Positions 50,947 through 60,640 are shown, counted from the stretch's first letter. The stretch is DNA of 64,000 nucleotides from Streptomyces sp. NBC_00273 (GCF_036178145.1 NZ_CP108067.1:62001-126000), one strand, 5' to 3'. Numbers and translations: made by a program. Notes: generated by a model from the sequence alone, not told the origin.

Positions 50947-53307
50947 ATGTTCGGACGTCTGAGAGAGATCCTGGCCAGGAGCGGCGTCGACCTCGCCGAC
51001 GAGGAACTCCTCGACGTCCTGTGGCTGGCCAGGAACCTGCCGAGCGACGTCCGTCCGCTGGCGCGACGTCCGGCCCCGGCCGCCCTACGGCAGAGCGCCG
51101 GGCAGGGTGAGCCCCGGGCCGACGGCGCCGACGATCCCGCGCAATGTGGCGCGCCCCCGCCGCCGGACCTCGCCCCGTACCGTCTGTTCCCCCTGCACGC
51201 GGCCCCGCAGGGGAGGGGGAACAGCAGGCCGGAGCCGGTCCCGCGCCGGGCGCACGCCGTACGCACCCCGGGCCCCCATGTCCTGCCCAGCCGTCATCTC
51301 ACGCTCGGCAAGGCGTTACGGCCGCTGCGGCAGCGGCTCCCCGACCGGCGCCGTCAGGAACTGGACGTGGCACGGACGGTGGACGCCATGGCTGAAACGG
51401 GTCTGCCCGAGACCGTGACGAGCCCCGCCGGTAGCCGCTGGCTCTCCCTCGCTCTGCTGATCGACGACGGCGTGTCCATGTTGCTGTGGAAGCGTCTGGC
51501 CTCGGAGATCCGCACGCTGATGGAACGGGCCGGGTCCTTCCGCGACATCCGCGTGTATGGACTGAACACCCGTGGTCCCCGAGCCCCGTTTCTGAGCAAC
51601 CGTCCCTACCGGCAGCAGGGTCCCTACCTTCCGCCGGCCGCGCTCTGCGACCCCACCGGCCGCACCCTTGTCCTCGTGGTCAGCGACGGCGTCGGCGACG
51701 CCTGGTGGGACGGCCGGATGAGCGAAGCGGCGGCCATGTGGGCCCGACGGCAACCCACCGCGATCCTGCAGGCGCTGCCCGCCCGGCTGTGGGTGAACTC
51801 GGGCATCACGACTGGGCCGTGGCACGTCACCAGTGTCCGCAGGGGCGGTCCCACCACCGCCTGGCGCGTCACCGACCCGAGACTGCCGGCGGATCTCGTC
51901 GGCTTCGACTCCGTCCCCGTCCCGGTGCTCGAACCCACACTGGCCGCCGTCGGCGACTGGGCCCGGTTGGTCGCCTCACCGAGCGCGACCGCGGTGCTGC
52001 CGCTGTGGAACATCGGGCGGTCCGTCACCCAGCCCTGGCGCGCCGAGAGCCGGCAGGGTCCGGACGCCGAAGCCGTTCTGCGCTTTCGCGGCGCGGCCAG
52101 CCCGGAGGCGTATCGGCTCGCCGCCCACCTCGCGGCCGTGGCGCCCGTCACTCCGCCCGTCATGCGCATGGTGCAGGAGGCGCTGGGCCCTCCGACGGAC
52201 ACCGGGCACCTCGTGGAGGTCTTTCTCGGCGGCCTCATGCACAACGCCGCCGTGGACACCACCGGCCGGTTGCCGCGGCCGGAGTTCTTCGACTTCTCCG
52301 ACGACGCACGGCGTATCCTCCTCGGCACGCTCCCCGCCCGCGAGTTGCTGCGCACCACACGACTGATCGCCGACCGCCTGGCAGCGTGTGTCCGGCACTC
52401 GCCGAGCTTCACCGCCTGGGTGGCGCATCCGGGAGGCGCCGCCGCCGTCGGCGCACCCGAACGGTCCTTCGCCCAGCTGGAGGAGCGGCTGCTGAAACGC
52501 CTCGGCGTCGCCACGCACATCGGCGCCCCACCCGCCGACTGGCCTCCCCCGGCCCCGGAACCTCGGGAACGGGCCCTGTCACAGCCACCTGTGGCTCAGC
52601 GGACGGATGCCGGGTCCCCCGCGCCGTCCTTTGCGGCGGGCGGGAAGGCCAAGATCCTTCTGGTCGACGACCAGCCGGAGAACGTGCTGGCCATGGAGGC
52701 CATCCTGTCCACGCTCGACCAGACGCTCGTCGCTGCCTCGTCGGGGGAGGAAGCGCTCAAGGCGCTGAACGTCCACGAATTCGCCCTCGTTCTAATCGCC
52801 ACCCAGATGTCGGGAATGGACGGCTACGAGACCGCCGCACACATCAAGCGTCGTGAGCGGACCCGCGACACACCGATCATCTTCGTCAGCTCGTACGGGA
52901 TGGGTCCCCACGCCATCTTCCGGGGGTATGCGGCCGGTGCCGTGGACTTCGTGTCGCGGCCGTACGATCCTTGGGTGCTGCGCGCCAAGGTGACCGTCTT
53001 CGTCGACCTGTACCAGAAGAACGTGCAACTGCGCGAACAGGCGGTTCTGTTGCGCACCGGGGCCGCGAACGATCTGCTGGCGCAGCTGTCCACCTTGTTG
53101 TCCGGTGTCGAGACGCAGGCACGCGACCTGGCCAGAGAGCTCCAGGCACAGGCATCGAGCACGAGGGTGGGGACCACGACCGCCCGTCTGGATCGCGCGA
53201 TCAGGAGCCTGCGCCAGGTGCTGCAGGGTGCGTTGGAGCTGCGGGAAGAACCTGGTGCTCCGCCGGCCTCGGCTTCCCTGCACTCACCACGACATCGAGA
53301 CCAGTGA
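50947..53307 (+). CDS. SAV_2336-type vWA-like protein fused to a degenerate receiver domain
   Basis: 786 residues from ATG 50947. The N-terminal ~560 residues (RWLSLALLIDDGVSMLLWKRLA, then LVLVVSDGVGDAWW and AYRLAAHLAAVAPVTPPVMRM) match SAV_2336-like proteins of VMAP systems; DDGVS is the MIDAS-like DxSxS analogue. From residue about 567 a receiver domain starts (KILLVDDQPENVLAMEAIL). The acidic pair is present (D574, D575), but the phospho-acceptor Asp is replaced (LVLIATQMSGMDGYE, A618) and the conserved Lys is Arg (VSRPYDP, R671). It is therefore a pseudo-receiver that cannot be phosphorylated normally. A coiled C-terminal tail of about 100 residues follows. Confidence 0.8.
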   Translation: MFGRLREILARSGVDLADEELLDVLWLARNLPSDVRPLARRPAPAALRQSAGQGEPRADGADDPAQCGAPPPPDLAPYRLFPLHAAPQGRGNSRPEPVPRRAHAVRTPGPHVLPSRHLTLGKALRPLRQRLPDRRRQELDVARTVDAMAETGLPETVTSPAGSRWLSLALLIDDGVSMLLWKRLASEIRTLMERAGSFRDIRVYGLNTRGPRAPFLSNRPYRQQGPYLPPAALCDPTGRTLVLVVSDGVGDAWWDGRMSEAAAMWARRQPTAILQALPARLWVNSGITTGPWHVTSVRRGGPTTAWRVTDPRLPADLVGFDSVPVPVLEPTLAAVGDWARLVASPSATAVLPLWNIGRSVTQPWRAESRQGPDAEAVLRFRGAASPEAYRLAAHLAAVAPVTPPVMRMVQEALGPPTDTGHLVEVFLGGLMHNAAVDTTGRLPRPEFFDFSDDARRILLGTLPARELLRTTRLIADRLAACVRHSPSFTAWVAHPGGAAAVGAPERSFAQLEERLLKRLGVATHIGAPPADWPPPAPEPRERALSQPPVAQRTDAGSPAPSFAAGGKAKILLVDDQPENVLAMEAILSTLDQTLVAASSGEEALKALNVHEFALVLIATQMSGMDGYETAAHIKRRERTRDTPIIFVSSYGMGPHAIFRGYAAGAVDFVSRPYDPWVLRAKVTVFVDLYQKNVQLREQAVLLRTGAANDLLAQLSTLLSGVETQARDLARELQAQASSTRVGTTTARLDRAIRSLRQVLQGALELREEPGAPPASASLHSPRHRDQ

Positions 53308-53464
53308 AGGCAGCCCGGCCGTGCGTCATCGTGCGCCGCTGTCCCCGCTCCCCGCTCCCGGCTGCCCGCCGGGTCGGCCGGGGCATGGGTCTTCCAGTAC
53401 TCCAGCAGACTGTGGAAGGGCGGGGTCGGCGGCCGGGAGGGCCAAGAGGGCGGCCGGTTCCAGT

Positions 53465-53815
53465 TCACCGGCCGGGATGGTCTGTAGGAGCCGGGCGGCC
53501 CGCTCGGTGGTGGCCGGGTAGGGGGTGACGGTGCGGACCAGGCCGGGCACGGCTGCGTTGTGTTCGGTCGGGTGGGCCCCAGGCGGGGTGCGCTGGAGGC
53601 CTCTGGAAGATGGTCGGTCCGTGCCCCATGAGTTGTGCGTACCACCATGGGGCATGCGGTGCGGGCACGCCCTGCTCAGGGCCGGTGAGCTGGTGGCTTC
53701 GCAGCGCGGCGAGCAGCACTACGGCTAGGGCAGAGAGTTCTTCGGGGGACGGAGAGCCGGCCTTTACCACTATCAGCGGCTCGGGAGTGGGCCCGTCGTG
53801 CCTGGTGGCGTTCAT
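53465..53815 (-). CDS. Acyl-CoA carboxylase epsilon-subunit-like protein
   Basis: 116 residues. PLIVVKAGSPSPEELSALAVVLLAAL is the epsilon-subunit signature (as I recall, V+G.PTPEE.AAL..V). Its start overlaps the stop of the carboxylase beta gene, as expected for the pair that makes malonyl- or methylmalonyl-CoA. The C-terminal 40 residues lose coding bias, while another minus frame (53326-53550, beginning VPGLVRTVTPYPATTERAARL) gains it. That suggests a frameshift or a second small gene overlapping the end. Confidence 0.55.
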   Translation of the reverse strand: MNATRHDGPTPEPLIVVKAGSPSPEELSALAVVLLAALRSHQLTGPEQGVPAPHAPWWYAQLMGHGPTIFQRPPAHPAWGPPDRTQRSRARPGPHRHPLPGHHRAGRPAPTDHPGR

Positions 53816-55389
53816 TGCGGTTGGTTGCCGTGCTTGCGGGTGGGTAGGGGGGCGTTCTTGGCGCGCAGCATGGCGAGGGCGTCGATGAGGCGTGCCCGTG
53901 TCTCGGCGGGGTCGATCACGTCGTCGACGAGCCCGCGTTCGGCTGCGTAGTACGGGTGCATCAGGTTCTCGCGGTACTCCTCCATGTACTGCTTGCGGGC
54001 GAGTTCCGGGTCACCGGCGGCGGCGATTTCACGTCGGAAGATGACGTTGGCCGCACCTTCCGCGCCCATCACGGCGATCTCGTTGCCCGGCCAGGCCAGC
54101 GACACGTCGGACCCGATCGACCGCGAGTCCATGACGATGTAGGCACCGCCGTAGGCCTTGCGCAGGATCAGCTGGATGCGGGGGACCGTCGCATTGCAGT
54201 ACGCGTAGAGGAGTTTGGCGCCGTGCCGGATGATGCCACCGTGCTCCTGGTCCACGCCGGGGAGGAATCCCGGCACGTCCACCAGCGTCACCAGTGGGAT
54301 GTTGAAGGCGTCGCAGGTCTGCACGAAGCGTGCGGCCTTCTCGCTGCTGTGGATGTCGAGCACCCCGGCCAGCGCGGAGGGCTGGTTGCCGACGATGCCC
54401 ACGACATGGCCGTCCAGTCTCGCCAGGGCGCACACGATGTTGCCCGCCCAACCCGCGTGCACCTCGAAGAAGTCCCCGTCGTCGACGAACTCCTCGATCA
54501 CCTGGCGCATGTCGTACGGGCGGTGAGGGTCGGCCGGCACGAGTTCCCTGAGGGCCTGCGTGCGGCGGTCTGCCGGATCGGATGAGGGCTCCACCGGGGG
54601 CAGTTCGCGGTTGTTGGCCGGCAGAAGCGACAGCAGGTAGCGGACGTCGCCCAGGCATTCGGCCTCGTCGTCGTAGGCGAAGCCCGCCACTCCCGACACA
54701 GTGGTGTGCGTGTCGGCTCCGCCCAGTTCCTCCTGGCTGATCTGCTCTCCGGTCACCGCCTTCACCACGTCCGGCCCCGTGATGAACATCTGCGAGATGC
54801 CGCGGACCATGAACACGAAGTCCGTGAGGGCGGGCGAGTAGGCGGCGCCGCCCGCGCACGGTCCCATGATCACGCTGATCTGTGGGATCACTCCTGAATT
54901 GCGGACGTTGCGCTGGAAGATGCCGCCGTAGCCGGCCAGCGCGGTGACGCCCTCCTGGATCCGGGCTCCGGCACCGTCGCAGAGTCCCACCACCGGGGCA
55001 CCCGCCGCGGCCGCCATGTCCATGATCTTGTGGATCTTCTCGGCGTGCGCTTCGCCCAGGGAGCCGCCGAAGATCCGGAAGTCGTGCGCGTAGGCGAAGA
55101 CCACGCGTCCGTAGACCTGCCCCCAGCCGATGACAACGCCGTCGGTGTACGGGCGTTTGTCCTCCAGTCCGAAGCCGGTGGCCCGGTGTCGGCGAAGGCC
55201 CTCGACCTCGGTGAACATGCCGTCGTCGAAGAGCAGGGAGAGGCGCTCGCGGGCGGTGAGTTTGCCTTTGGCGTGCTGGGCCTCGGTGGCCCGCTCGCTG
55301 GGGCCGCGCCGCACGTGCGCGCGGATGTTCTCGAGTTCGGTGATCCGGCCGTCGACGGCCCGGAACGGGTTGTCCTCCAGAATGGTCAT
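53812..55389 (-). CDS. Acyl-CoA carboxylase beta subunit (carboxyltransferase, PccB-like)
   Basis: 525 residues from ATG 55389. Both halves of the carboxyltransferase fold are clear: HAKGKLTARERLSLLFDDGMF, GGSLGEAHAEKIHKIMDMA, GLCDGAGARIQEG with ISVIMGPCAGGAAYSPALTD in the N-half; IVGNQPSALAGVLDIHSSEK, VPGFLPGVDQEHGGIIRHG and KAYGGAYIVMDSRSIG in the C-half. It transfers carboxyl from biotin to acetyl- or propionyl-CoA. A biotinylated alpha subunit is not in the window. Its position beside aromatic polyketide genes suggests supply of malonyl-CoA extender units. The start overlaps the phosphopantetheinyl transferase stop. Confidence 0.92.
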   Translation of the reverse strand: MTILEDNPFRAVDGRITELENIRAHVRRGPSERATEAQHAKGKLTARERLSLLFDDGMFTEVEGLRRHRATGFGLEDKRPYTDGVVIGWGQVYGRVVFAYAHDFRIFGGSLGEAHAEKIHKIMDMAAAAGAPVVGLCDGAGARIQEGVTALAGYGGIFQRNVRNSGVIPQISVIMGPCAGGAAYSPALTDFVFMVRGISQMFITGPDVVKAVTGEQISQEELGGADTHTTVSGVAGFAYDDEAECLGDVRYLLSLLPANNRELPPVEPSSDPADRRTQALRELVPADPHRPYDMRQVIEEFVDDGDFFEVHAGWAGNIVCALARLDGHVVGIVGNQPSALAGVLDIHSSEKAARFVQTCDAFNIPLVTLVDVPGFLPGVDQEHGGIIRHGAKLLYAYCNATVPRIQLILRKAYGGAYIVMDSRSIGSDVSLAWPGNEIAVMGAEGAANVIFRREIAAAGDPELARKQYMEEYRENLMHPYYAAERGLVDDVIDPAETRARLIDALAMLRAKNAPLPTRKHGNQPQ

Positions 55390-56174
55390 GCTTCCCTCTT
55401 CTCGTAACCGATGTCGCCAGCTTGGGACGTGTGCGTCGAGAGCTCTTCGAAGGACGTTGAGGTCCCGACGGTCACGGTGGTCACGACCAGGCCGTTGCGG
55501 ATCAGCCAGCGGCCGGCGAACCGTCCGACGGGGCCGCCTTGCGGCAGGCACGCCGTGAACGTCCCGGCCCGCTTTCCCGTTGCCCGGGTGAGGGTCACGA
55601 CCACATCCTGAAAGCCGAGCGGCAGCCCGGTCAGCGGCGACCACGCCTTGTACACGGACTCCTTGGCGCTGAACAGCAGGCATCCGCCGTGCAGTTTGGG
55701 TTCAGTGCGGCGGAGCCGTTCCAGCACCGGATGCTCCTCGGGACGGGTGATGCGCTCCAACAGTGCGGGCGGCAAGGGCCGATGCGGCTCCGCGTCGATG
55801 CCCAGGCCCATGAGGTCCTCGGCGCGGGCGAGCGCCGTCGCGGCGTAGCCGGTGCAGTGCGTGATGCTCCCTACCGTGCCCGGCGGCCAGGTGGGCGCCC
55901 TGTCACGTGCGGGCAGGATCGCAGCGGGGGGAAGGCCGAGCGCGGCGAGCGCCGCCCGCGCCTGCTGCCGAGTTTGGGTGAACTGCTGGCGCCGCTTCTT
56001 TGATGCGTGGCGCAGAGCTGCCTCCTCCTCCGGGAAGAGACCGCCGCGGGAGCCGGGCCATTGGCCGTCCCCCGGGCCGTTCGCGTGCGTCACAGTTGCC
56101 CGGTCCGGCGACCCCTCCCGTGTGGTGATCGAGTCGAAGGCCGACACGGTCGACGGCAGGATCTCCTCGATCAC
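55386..56174 (-). CDS. 4'-phosphopantetheinyl transferase
   Basis: 262 residues with the Sfp/EntD motifs: PPGTVGSITHCTGYAATAL, LGIDAEPHRPLP (metal-binding acidic residues) and LLFSAKESVYKAWSPLTG (KE). It would load the phosphopantetheine arm on the acyl carrier protein of the polyketide synthase encoded outside the window. It is coupled by an ATGA overlap to the carboxylase beta gene. Confidence 0.88.
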   Translation of the reverse strand: MIEEILPSTVSAFDSITTREGSPDRATVTHANGPGDGQWPGSRGGLFPEEEAALRHASKKRRQQFTQTRQQARAALAALGLPPAAILPARDRAPTWPPGTVGSITHCTGYAATALARAEDLMGLGIDAEPHRPLPPALLERITRPEEHPVLERLRRTEPKLHGGCLLFSAKESVYKAWSPLTGLPLGFQDVVVTLTRATGKRAGTFTACLPQGGPVGRFAGRWLIRNGLVVTTVTVGTSTSFEELSTHTSQAGDIGYEKREA

Positions 56175-56188
56175 CGCATCCTCCCCGG

Positions 56189-57124
56189 TCAGGCGTGGCA
56201 GATGGGGAGACCACCGTGGAACTCCAGCATGTGCCCGAACGCGCCCATCTCGTCGATCTGTTCACCCAGCACACCGCCCCGGTTCTCTGCGTACGCCCGT
56301 ACGAGGTTGGGCACCAGCCGCTCCGCGTCGATCAGCTCTGACCACTCCCCCAGGTCCGTGTCCCGCGCCACCTCGAGGGGCGACAGCTCGGCCGAGATGC
56401 CGTCCTCGGCGAGCCTTTGGACCCAGCGCAGATAGCGCGTACAGGTGTCGAACACTTCGGGGCCGCAGACCGCGCCGTGGCCGGGGACGACGACCGCGGG
56501 ATCCAGCGCCCGCAACTGCTGGATGACACGCAGTGTTCCCTCGACGGAACCCATGAGGCAGAAGGGCGTGACGCCGTTCATCACGATGTCGCCTGTGAAC
56601 AGGACCTTCTGTTCCGGCACCCAGACGACGGTGTCTCCGGTGGTGTGCGCGGGGCCGGGGTGGAGCAGTTCGACCGTGCCCGGGTCCAGATGCAGCGTCA
56701 TCCGGTCGGTGAAGGTGATCTGCGGCGGCGTGAGGTGGACCTCTCCCCAGTGCACGTCGGGCCACAGCTGCTGCAGTCCCAGACCGGACTTCACGATGTC
56801 GCCGCGTGCGGTCTCGTGTGCGATGAACAGGGCCTGCGGGGCGAAGACACAGTTCCCGAACGTGTGGTCGCCGTGCTGATGTGTGTTCACCACGACCTGT
56901 CGGGAGTTGTTCCCGAGCCGGTCGACCTCCTTGCGCAGCAGGTTCGTCCGCTTGATGGTTGCCGCGGTGTCCACCACGAGGGTGAACTGCCTGCCGGGTA
57001 CCACCCCCGCGTTGCTCAGGCACCACCCGCCGTCCGGCTGCACGAAGGCGTACACGCCGTCGGCGACCTCCTCCAGCCGGGTCTCGCGCACTCCTCGCAG
57101 GTCCGCGCCCGTCACCCCTCGCAT
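56189..57124 (-). CDS. MBL-fold metallo-hydrolase of polyketide-cluster type
   Basis: 311 residues from ATG 57124 with GGAGGGAG nine bases upstream. The zinc motif is THQHGDHTFGN (H82, H84, D86, H87), with later ligands in HPGPAHTTGDTVVW, LFTGDIV and VVPGHGAVCG. In type II polyketide clusters such proteins act as ACP thioesterases or late cyclases (ActIV-like). It is upstream of the transferase gene and in the same direction. The exact substrate is not predictable. Confidence 0.8.
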   Translation of the reverse strand: MRGVTGADLRGVRETRLEEVADGVYAFVQPDGGWCLSNAGVVPGRQFTLVVDTAATIKRTNLLRKEVDRLGNNSRQVVVNTHQHGDHTFGNCVFAPQALFIAHETARGDIVKSGLGLQQLWPDVHWGEVHLTPPQITFTDRMTLHLDPGTVELLHPGPAHTTGDTVVWVPEQKVLFTGDIVMNGVTPFCLMGSVEGTLRVIQQLRALDPAVVVPGHGAVCGPEVFDTCTRYLRWVQRLAEDGISAELSPLEVARDTDLGEWSELIDAERLVPNLVRAYAENRGGVLGEQIDEMGAFGHMLEFHGGLPICHA

Positions 57125-57422
57125 GCCCACTCCCTCCAGCGCCGCTGCCCAGACCACACCTTCGCGGCCCGATGCGCGTTAAGCCTGCGACAACCGGGTC
57201 GAAGGCGGTTAGAAGTCCGGGCTGCGATACGTCCAGCGGGGACGGGAGGTGGTGGAGCCGGCCACGCGATTACTTCTCGTTCTCTTGTCGACGAAGGTGC
57301 GCGAGCCTCACCTGGAGCACGTCGTACAAGGCCTATCCGTCGTGCGTGTCATAGGAGTTGTGCGCGTCCCAAGCGGCGTACGCGCCAACGCAGTCGCCGC
57401 ACATACGAAAGGAGGGCCCGCC

Positions 57423-58163
57423 ATGAGCAGCAGCGCAGTCATCACGGGCGGAACCCGTGGGGTCGGGTTGGCCGTTGCGCGCAAGTTGTGTGCGAACGGC
57501 GCCGACGTACTGCTGGTGTACGGCCACGACGACACGGCCGCCAAGCACGCTGTCGACTTGCTGTCCGGGCTGCCGGGCACCGCATGCACGGTGAAGGCGG
57601 ATCTGGCCGTCCCGGGCAGCATCAGCTCGGTACTGGACGTGGCGCGGGAACGATGGGGCGGGCTGGACGTCCTCGTCCACTCTGCCGCCGCCTGGCGGCC
57701 GTCGCTGACTCTGGAAGCCACGCTGCGCGATGCACGCGACGGCCTCACCGTGGCCCTCGCACCCCTGCTCGCCGCCGCACCGGCCCTCGTCGAGCTGATG
57801 TCCGGCCGGGCGGGCAGGATCGTCGCGGTCTCCAGCAGCGGTGCGCGGCAGGTGGTCAACCGCTACGCGACCCAGGGAATGGCCAAGGCCGCCCTGGAGA
57901 GCCTGGTCCGCTACCTTGCCGTCGATTTCGCCCGCTCCGGCATCACCGTGAACGCCGTGTCCAGCTCGAAGCTCGACAAGGGGGCCGCCACCGCGGGCCC
58001 GTCTGAGGTGGCAGCGGCGCTGGCCGCCCGTACGCCTGCCGGTCGGCTCACCACGCCCGAGGACATCGCGAACGTCGTGTCCCTGCTCTGCCACGCCGAC
58101 GCCGGCTGGATCCATGGTCAGGTCATCACCGTCGACGGCGGGCTGTCCCTGCTCGGCTGACCT
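57423..58163 (+). CDS. SDR oxidoreductase with FabL-type Y-x6-K motif
   Basis: 246 residues from ATG 57423 (stop after LSLLG at about 58160). The NADP-binding TGGTRGVG (8-15) and VDGGLSLLG at the end are SDR features. The catalytic motif is NRYATQGMAKAALESLVRYL: Tyr148 and Lys155 are separated by six residues, as in FabL/FabI enoyl reductases, not Y-x3-K as in ketoreductases. ISSV and AVSSSG are also present. It is therefore more likely an enoyl-reductase-type enzyme than a ketoreductase. It is divergent from the MBL gene across about 300 bases that hold the promoters. Confidence 0.75.
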
Positions 58164-58179
58164 GCCCGCTCCATGAACT

Positions 58180-58222
58180 GGCCCATCAGCGCTCTCATTC
58201 CCCCAAAGGGCGCTGATGGGCC
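58180..58222 (+). terminator. Strong hairpin after the SDR gene
   Basis: Perfect 13-base arms (GGCCCATCAGCGC, 58180-58192, with its complement 58210-58222) and a 17-base loop, about 20 bases after the SDR stop. It is a convincing terminator by strength and position, lacking a U tract. Confidence 0.75.
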
Positions 58223-58299
58223 CTCTGCTGCCCCGAAAGCGATCAGGGCCGACTCCAACCCGACCCACCCCTGCGCACCCGGAATGCCGATGGGGACAA

Positions 58300-59277
58300 C
58301 CGACTGGAAGCCTGGCGAAACCTGAGGATGTTGTTGCAGGCGGCCACGACGTTGGTAATGCCTTTGCGTAGACGTGAGGCGGGTGGTTCGTCGTCGGCAG
58401 CGATGCGCGAGCGGTGGTTGGCCGTCGATCAGGAAGTGGCGGCAGCCTTTCTCCGAGGCAAGCTGGGGCCACTTCTGGGGGTTCTCGCCCAGGGTGCGGT
58501 TGAGGAGGGTGAGGATGTGGGCGTACTCCTCGGAGTACGCCGTCGACGGGTCCAGGGGTCGGCGATCGTGACGGCTTCGATAGCCACTGGCTCGGCCTTG
58601 CTGATCGCGTACGCGACCTGGACCTCGCAGCGCGCGGCGAGACCCGCGGCCACCACGTTCTAGGCGACCTCGCGCATCGCGTACGCGGCCGAACGGTCCA
58701 CCTTTGACGGGTCCTTGCCCGAGAAGGCGTCATCGCCGTGACGGGCCGTACCGCCGTACGTGTCGATGATGTTCTTGCGGTCGGTCAGGCTTGCGGCGCC
58801 CATGGGACCGCCGCTCTCGAAGCGGCCGGTCGGGTTGACCAGCAGGCGGTGGTCGTCCGTCTCCAGCGTGATGCCGTCGTCGGCGAGCTGTGCCAGTAGA
58901 CGCTCGACGAGGTGTTCGCGGATGTCCGGGGCGAGCAGCCCCTCAAGGTCGTTGTCGCCCGCGTGCTGCGAGGAAAACACGACGGTGTCGAGGCGGACAG
59001 GGCGGACTTCCCAGGTACTCGACGGTGAGCTGGGTCTGGCCGGCGGGTCGCAGGTAGGGAACCGTTCCGTCCTTGCGTACCTCGGTTGGGCGGTGCGAGA
59101 GACGGTGGGCCGGCTCGATCGGCCGCGGCTGCGCACCGATGGACACCGATACGCTGCAGGAGGCGCCGTCGAAGCCAGGCGCAGCAGCGCATCGAGGATC
59201 GTGTCACTGGTCTGGTCAGCGATTTTGTCGGGGTGGCTCTCGGTCACGGATTCCGAGGTGAGTAGACGGCCGGGCAT
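58300..59277 (-). pseudogene. metK: S-adenosylmethionine synthetase (metK) pseudogene
   Basis: From ATG 59277 the frame starts well ([20 protein letters not shown]). About 45 residues are then missing. The next part reads in another frame ([20 protein letters not shown], then [19 protein letters not shown]), then the first frame returns ([58 protein letters not shown]). A stop interrupts at about 58660, after which NVVAAGLAARCEVQVAYAIS continues briefly and degrades. The rest down to about 58300 contains unassigned sequence such as EEYAHILTLLNRTLGENPQK. Once it probably supplied SAM for the neighbouring methyltransferases. Confidence 0.85.
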
Positions 59278-59504
59278 GATGGTCCCTCCTAGCGTGGGGT
59301 GAGGACTGCCTGGTGGGACAGCAGGCGATGGGGTACGGCGGTCGGCGGTCGTCAACGGGTGACGCAGTCAGGGTGGTGAGAAGGCGGCTCGTACCGGCGT
59401 CGGGTTTCGTCCGTGCCCTCTCCGGTATCTCGACGAACCCTTGAACCGGTTTCGCGACCATCGGGGCTGTCATCCGAATTCCCGAAGGGATGTGAGGAAG
59501 CTCC

Positions 59505-60533
59505 ATGACCATCAGTGACACCACCGCCCGTCCTCTCGACGCCTTGGCGATTTCCCGGCTGAGCGCGTCGTACGCCGAGGCCCGTATCCTGCACAGCGCG
59601 GTCGAGGTGGGCCTCTTCGAGTTGCTCGGCCAAGGGCCGTTGGGGCTGGACGAGATCTGCGCGCGTCTTGGCCTGCACCCGCGCCTGGCCAGGGATTTCC
59701 TCAGCGCGGTGACCGCGCTCGGACTGCTGGAGCGGGACGGTGCGGTCTTTCGCAACGCTGTGGCGGCCGAACAGTTCCTGGTGCCCGGCGGTCCGGTCTA
59801 CCTGGGTGCTCGCATCAAGACGGCGGCTCAGCGCCACTACCAGACCTGGGGCCGGCTCACCGAGGCGCTGCGCGACGGTGAGCCCAAAGCCGATGTAGGG
59901 GCTGACGCGTTCGCCACGCTGTACCGCAACCCGGAGGCCACCCGTAACTTCCTGATCCACATGGATGCCAACAACGCCCTGGTGGGCCCCCAGTTGGCGG
60001 CTGCCGTCGACTGGTCGCAGTACTCCTCGTTCGTCGATATCGGCGGCGCGCGCGGCAATGTCGCCTCGCAGCTGGTCAAGCACCATCCCCACCTCACCGG
60101 TGGGGTGTTCGAGCTCCCGGCAGTCCAACCGTTTTTCGAGGAGTACATGGAGGAACTGGGCCTTGTCGAGAAGGTGCTCTTCCACGCGGGTGACTTCTTC
60201 ACGGACGCGATGCCGGAAACCGATGTCCTGGTCTTCGGCCATGTACTGCACGACTGGTCGGCCGTGCAGCGTCAGGAACTCCTGGACCGGGCGTACGCCG
60301 CGCTGCCGGCGGGCGGGGCCGTGGTGATCTACGATCAGATGCTCGATGAGGACGCGCCGGACCTGCGCAGTCTCATCGGCAGCCTGAACGTTGCGCTGAT
60401 CACCCCGGGCGGTGCGGAGTACACCGTGGCCGAGGGGCTTTCCTGGGTGGAGAAGGCCGGTTTTACCTTCCGGTCCGCCACCCGGCTCAGCAGCGGCAAC
60501 GACACCGTGCTCGTCGCCACGAAGGGCGTGTGA
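59505..60533 (+). CDS. O-methyltransferase (family 2, dimerisation domain type)
   Basis: 342 residues. The N-terminal winged-helix dimerisation domain (LGLDEICARLGLHPRLARDFL) is followed by a Rossmann SAM domain with FVDIGGARGNVASQLV, GVFELPAVQPFFEEYM, LVFGHVLHDWSAVQRQELL and VIYDQMLDE. This is the family that methylates phenolic hydroxyls in aromatic polyketides. HVLHDW carries the catalytic-type His. It is a lone plus-strand gene among minus-strand genes of the cluster, reading toward the convergent cyclase gene. Confidence 0.88.
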   Translation: MTISDTTARPLDALAISRLSASYAEARILHSAVEVGLFELLGQGPLGLDEICARLGLHPRLARDFLSAVTALGLLERDGAVFRNAVAAEQFLVPGGPVYLGARIKTAAQRHYQTWGRLTEALRDGEPKADVGADAFATLYRNPEATRNFLIHMDANNALVGPQLAAAVDWSQYSSFVDIGGARGNVASQLVKHHPHLTGGVFELPAVQPFFEEYMEELGLVEKVLFHAGDFFTDAMPETDVLVFGHVLHDWSAVQRQELLDRAYAALPAGGAVVIYDQMLDEDAPDLRSLIGSLNVALITPGGAEYTVAEGLSWVEKAGFTFRSATRLSSGNDTVLVATKGV

Positions 60534-60640
60534 GGCGTCTGCAGCATCATGGCTCGGCCCCGGAACCAGGACGGTTCCGGGGCCGAGCGTTGGTGGACGC
60601 GCACCGATGGGGGTCCGGCCCGCGCTGTCATCGGATTGCC

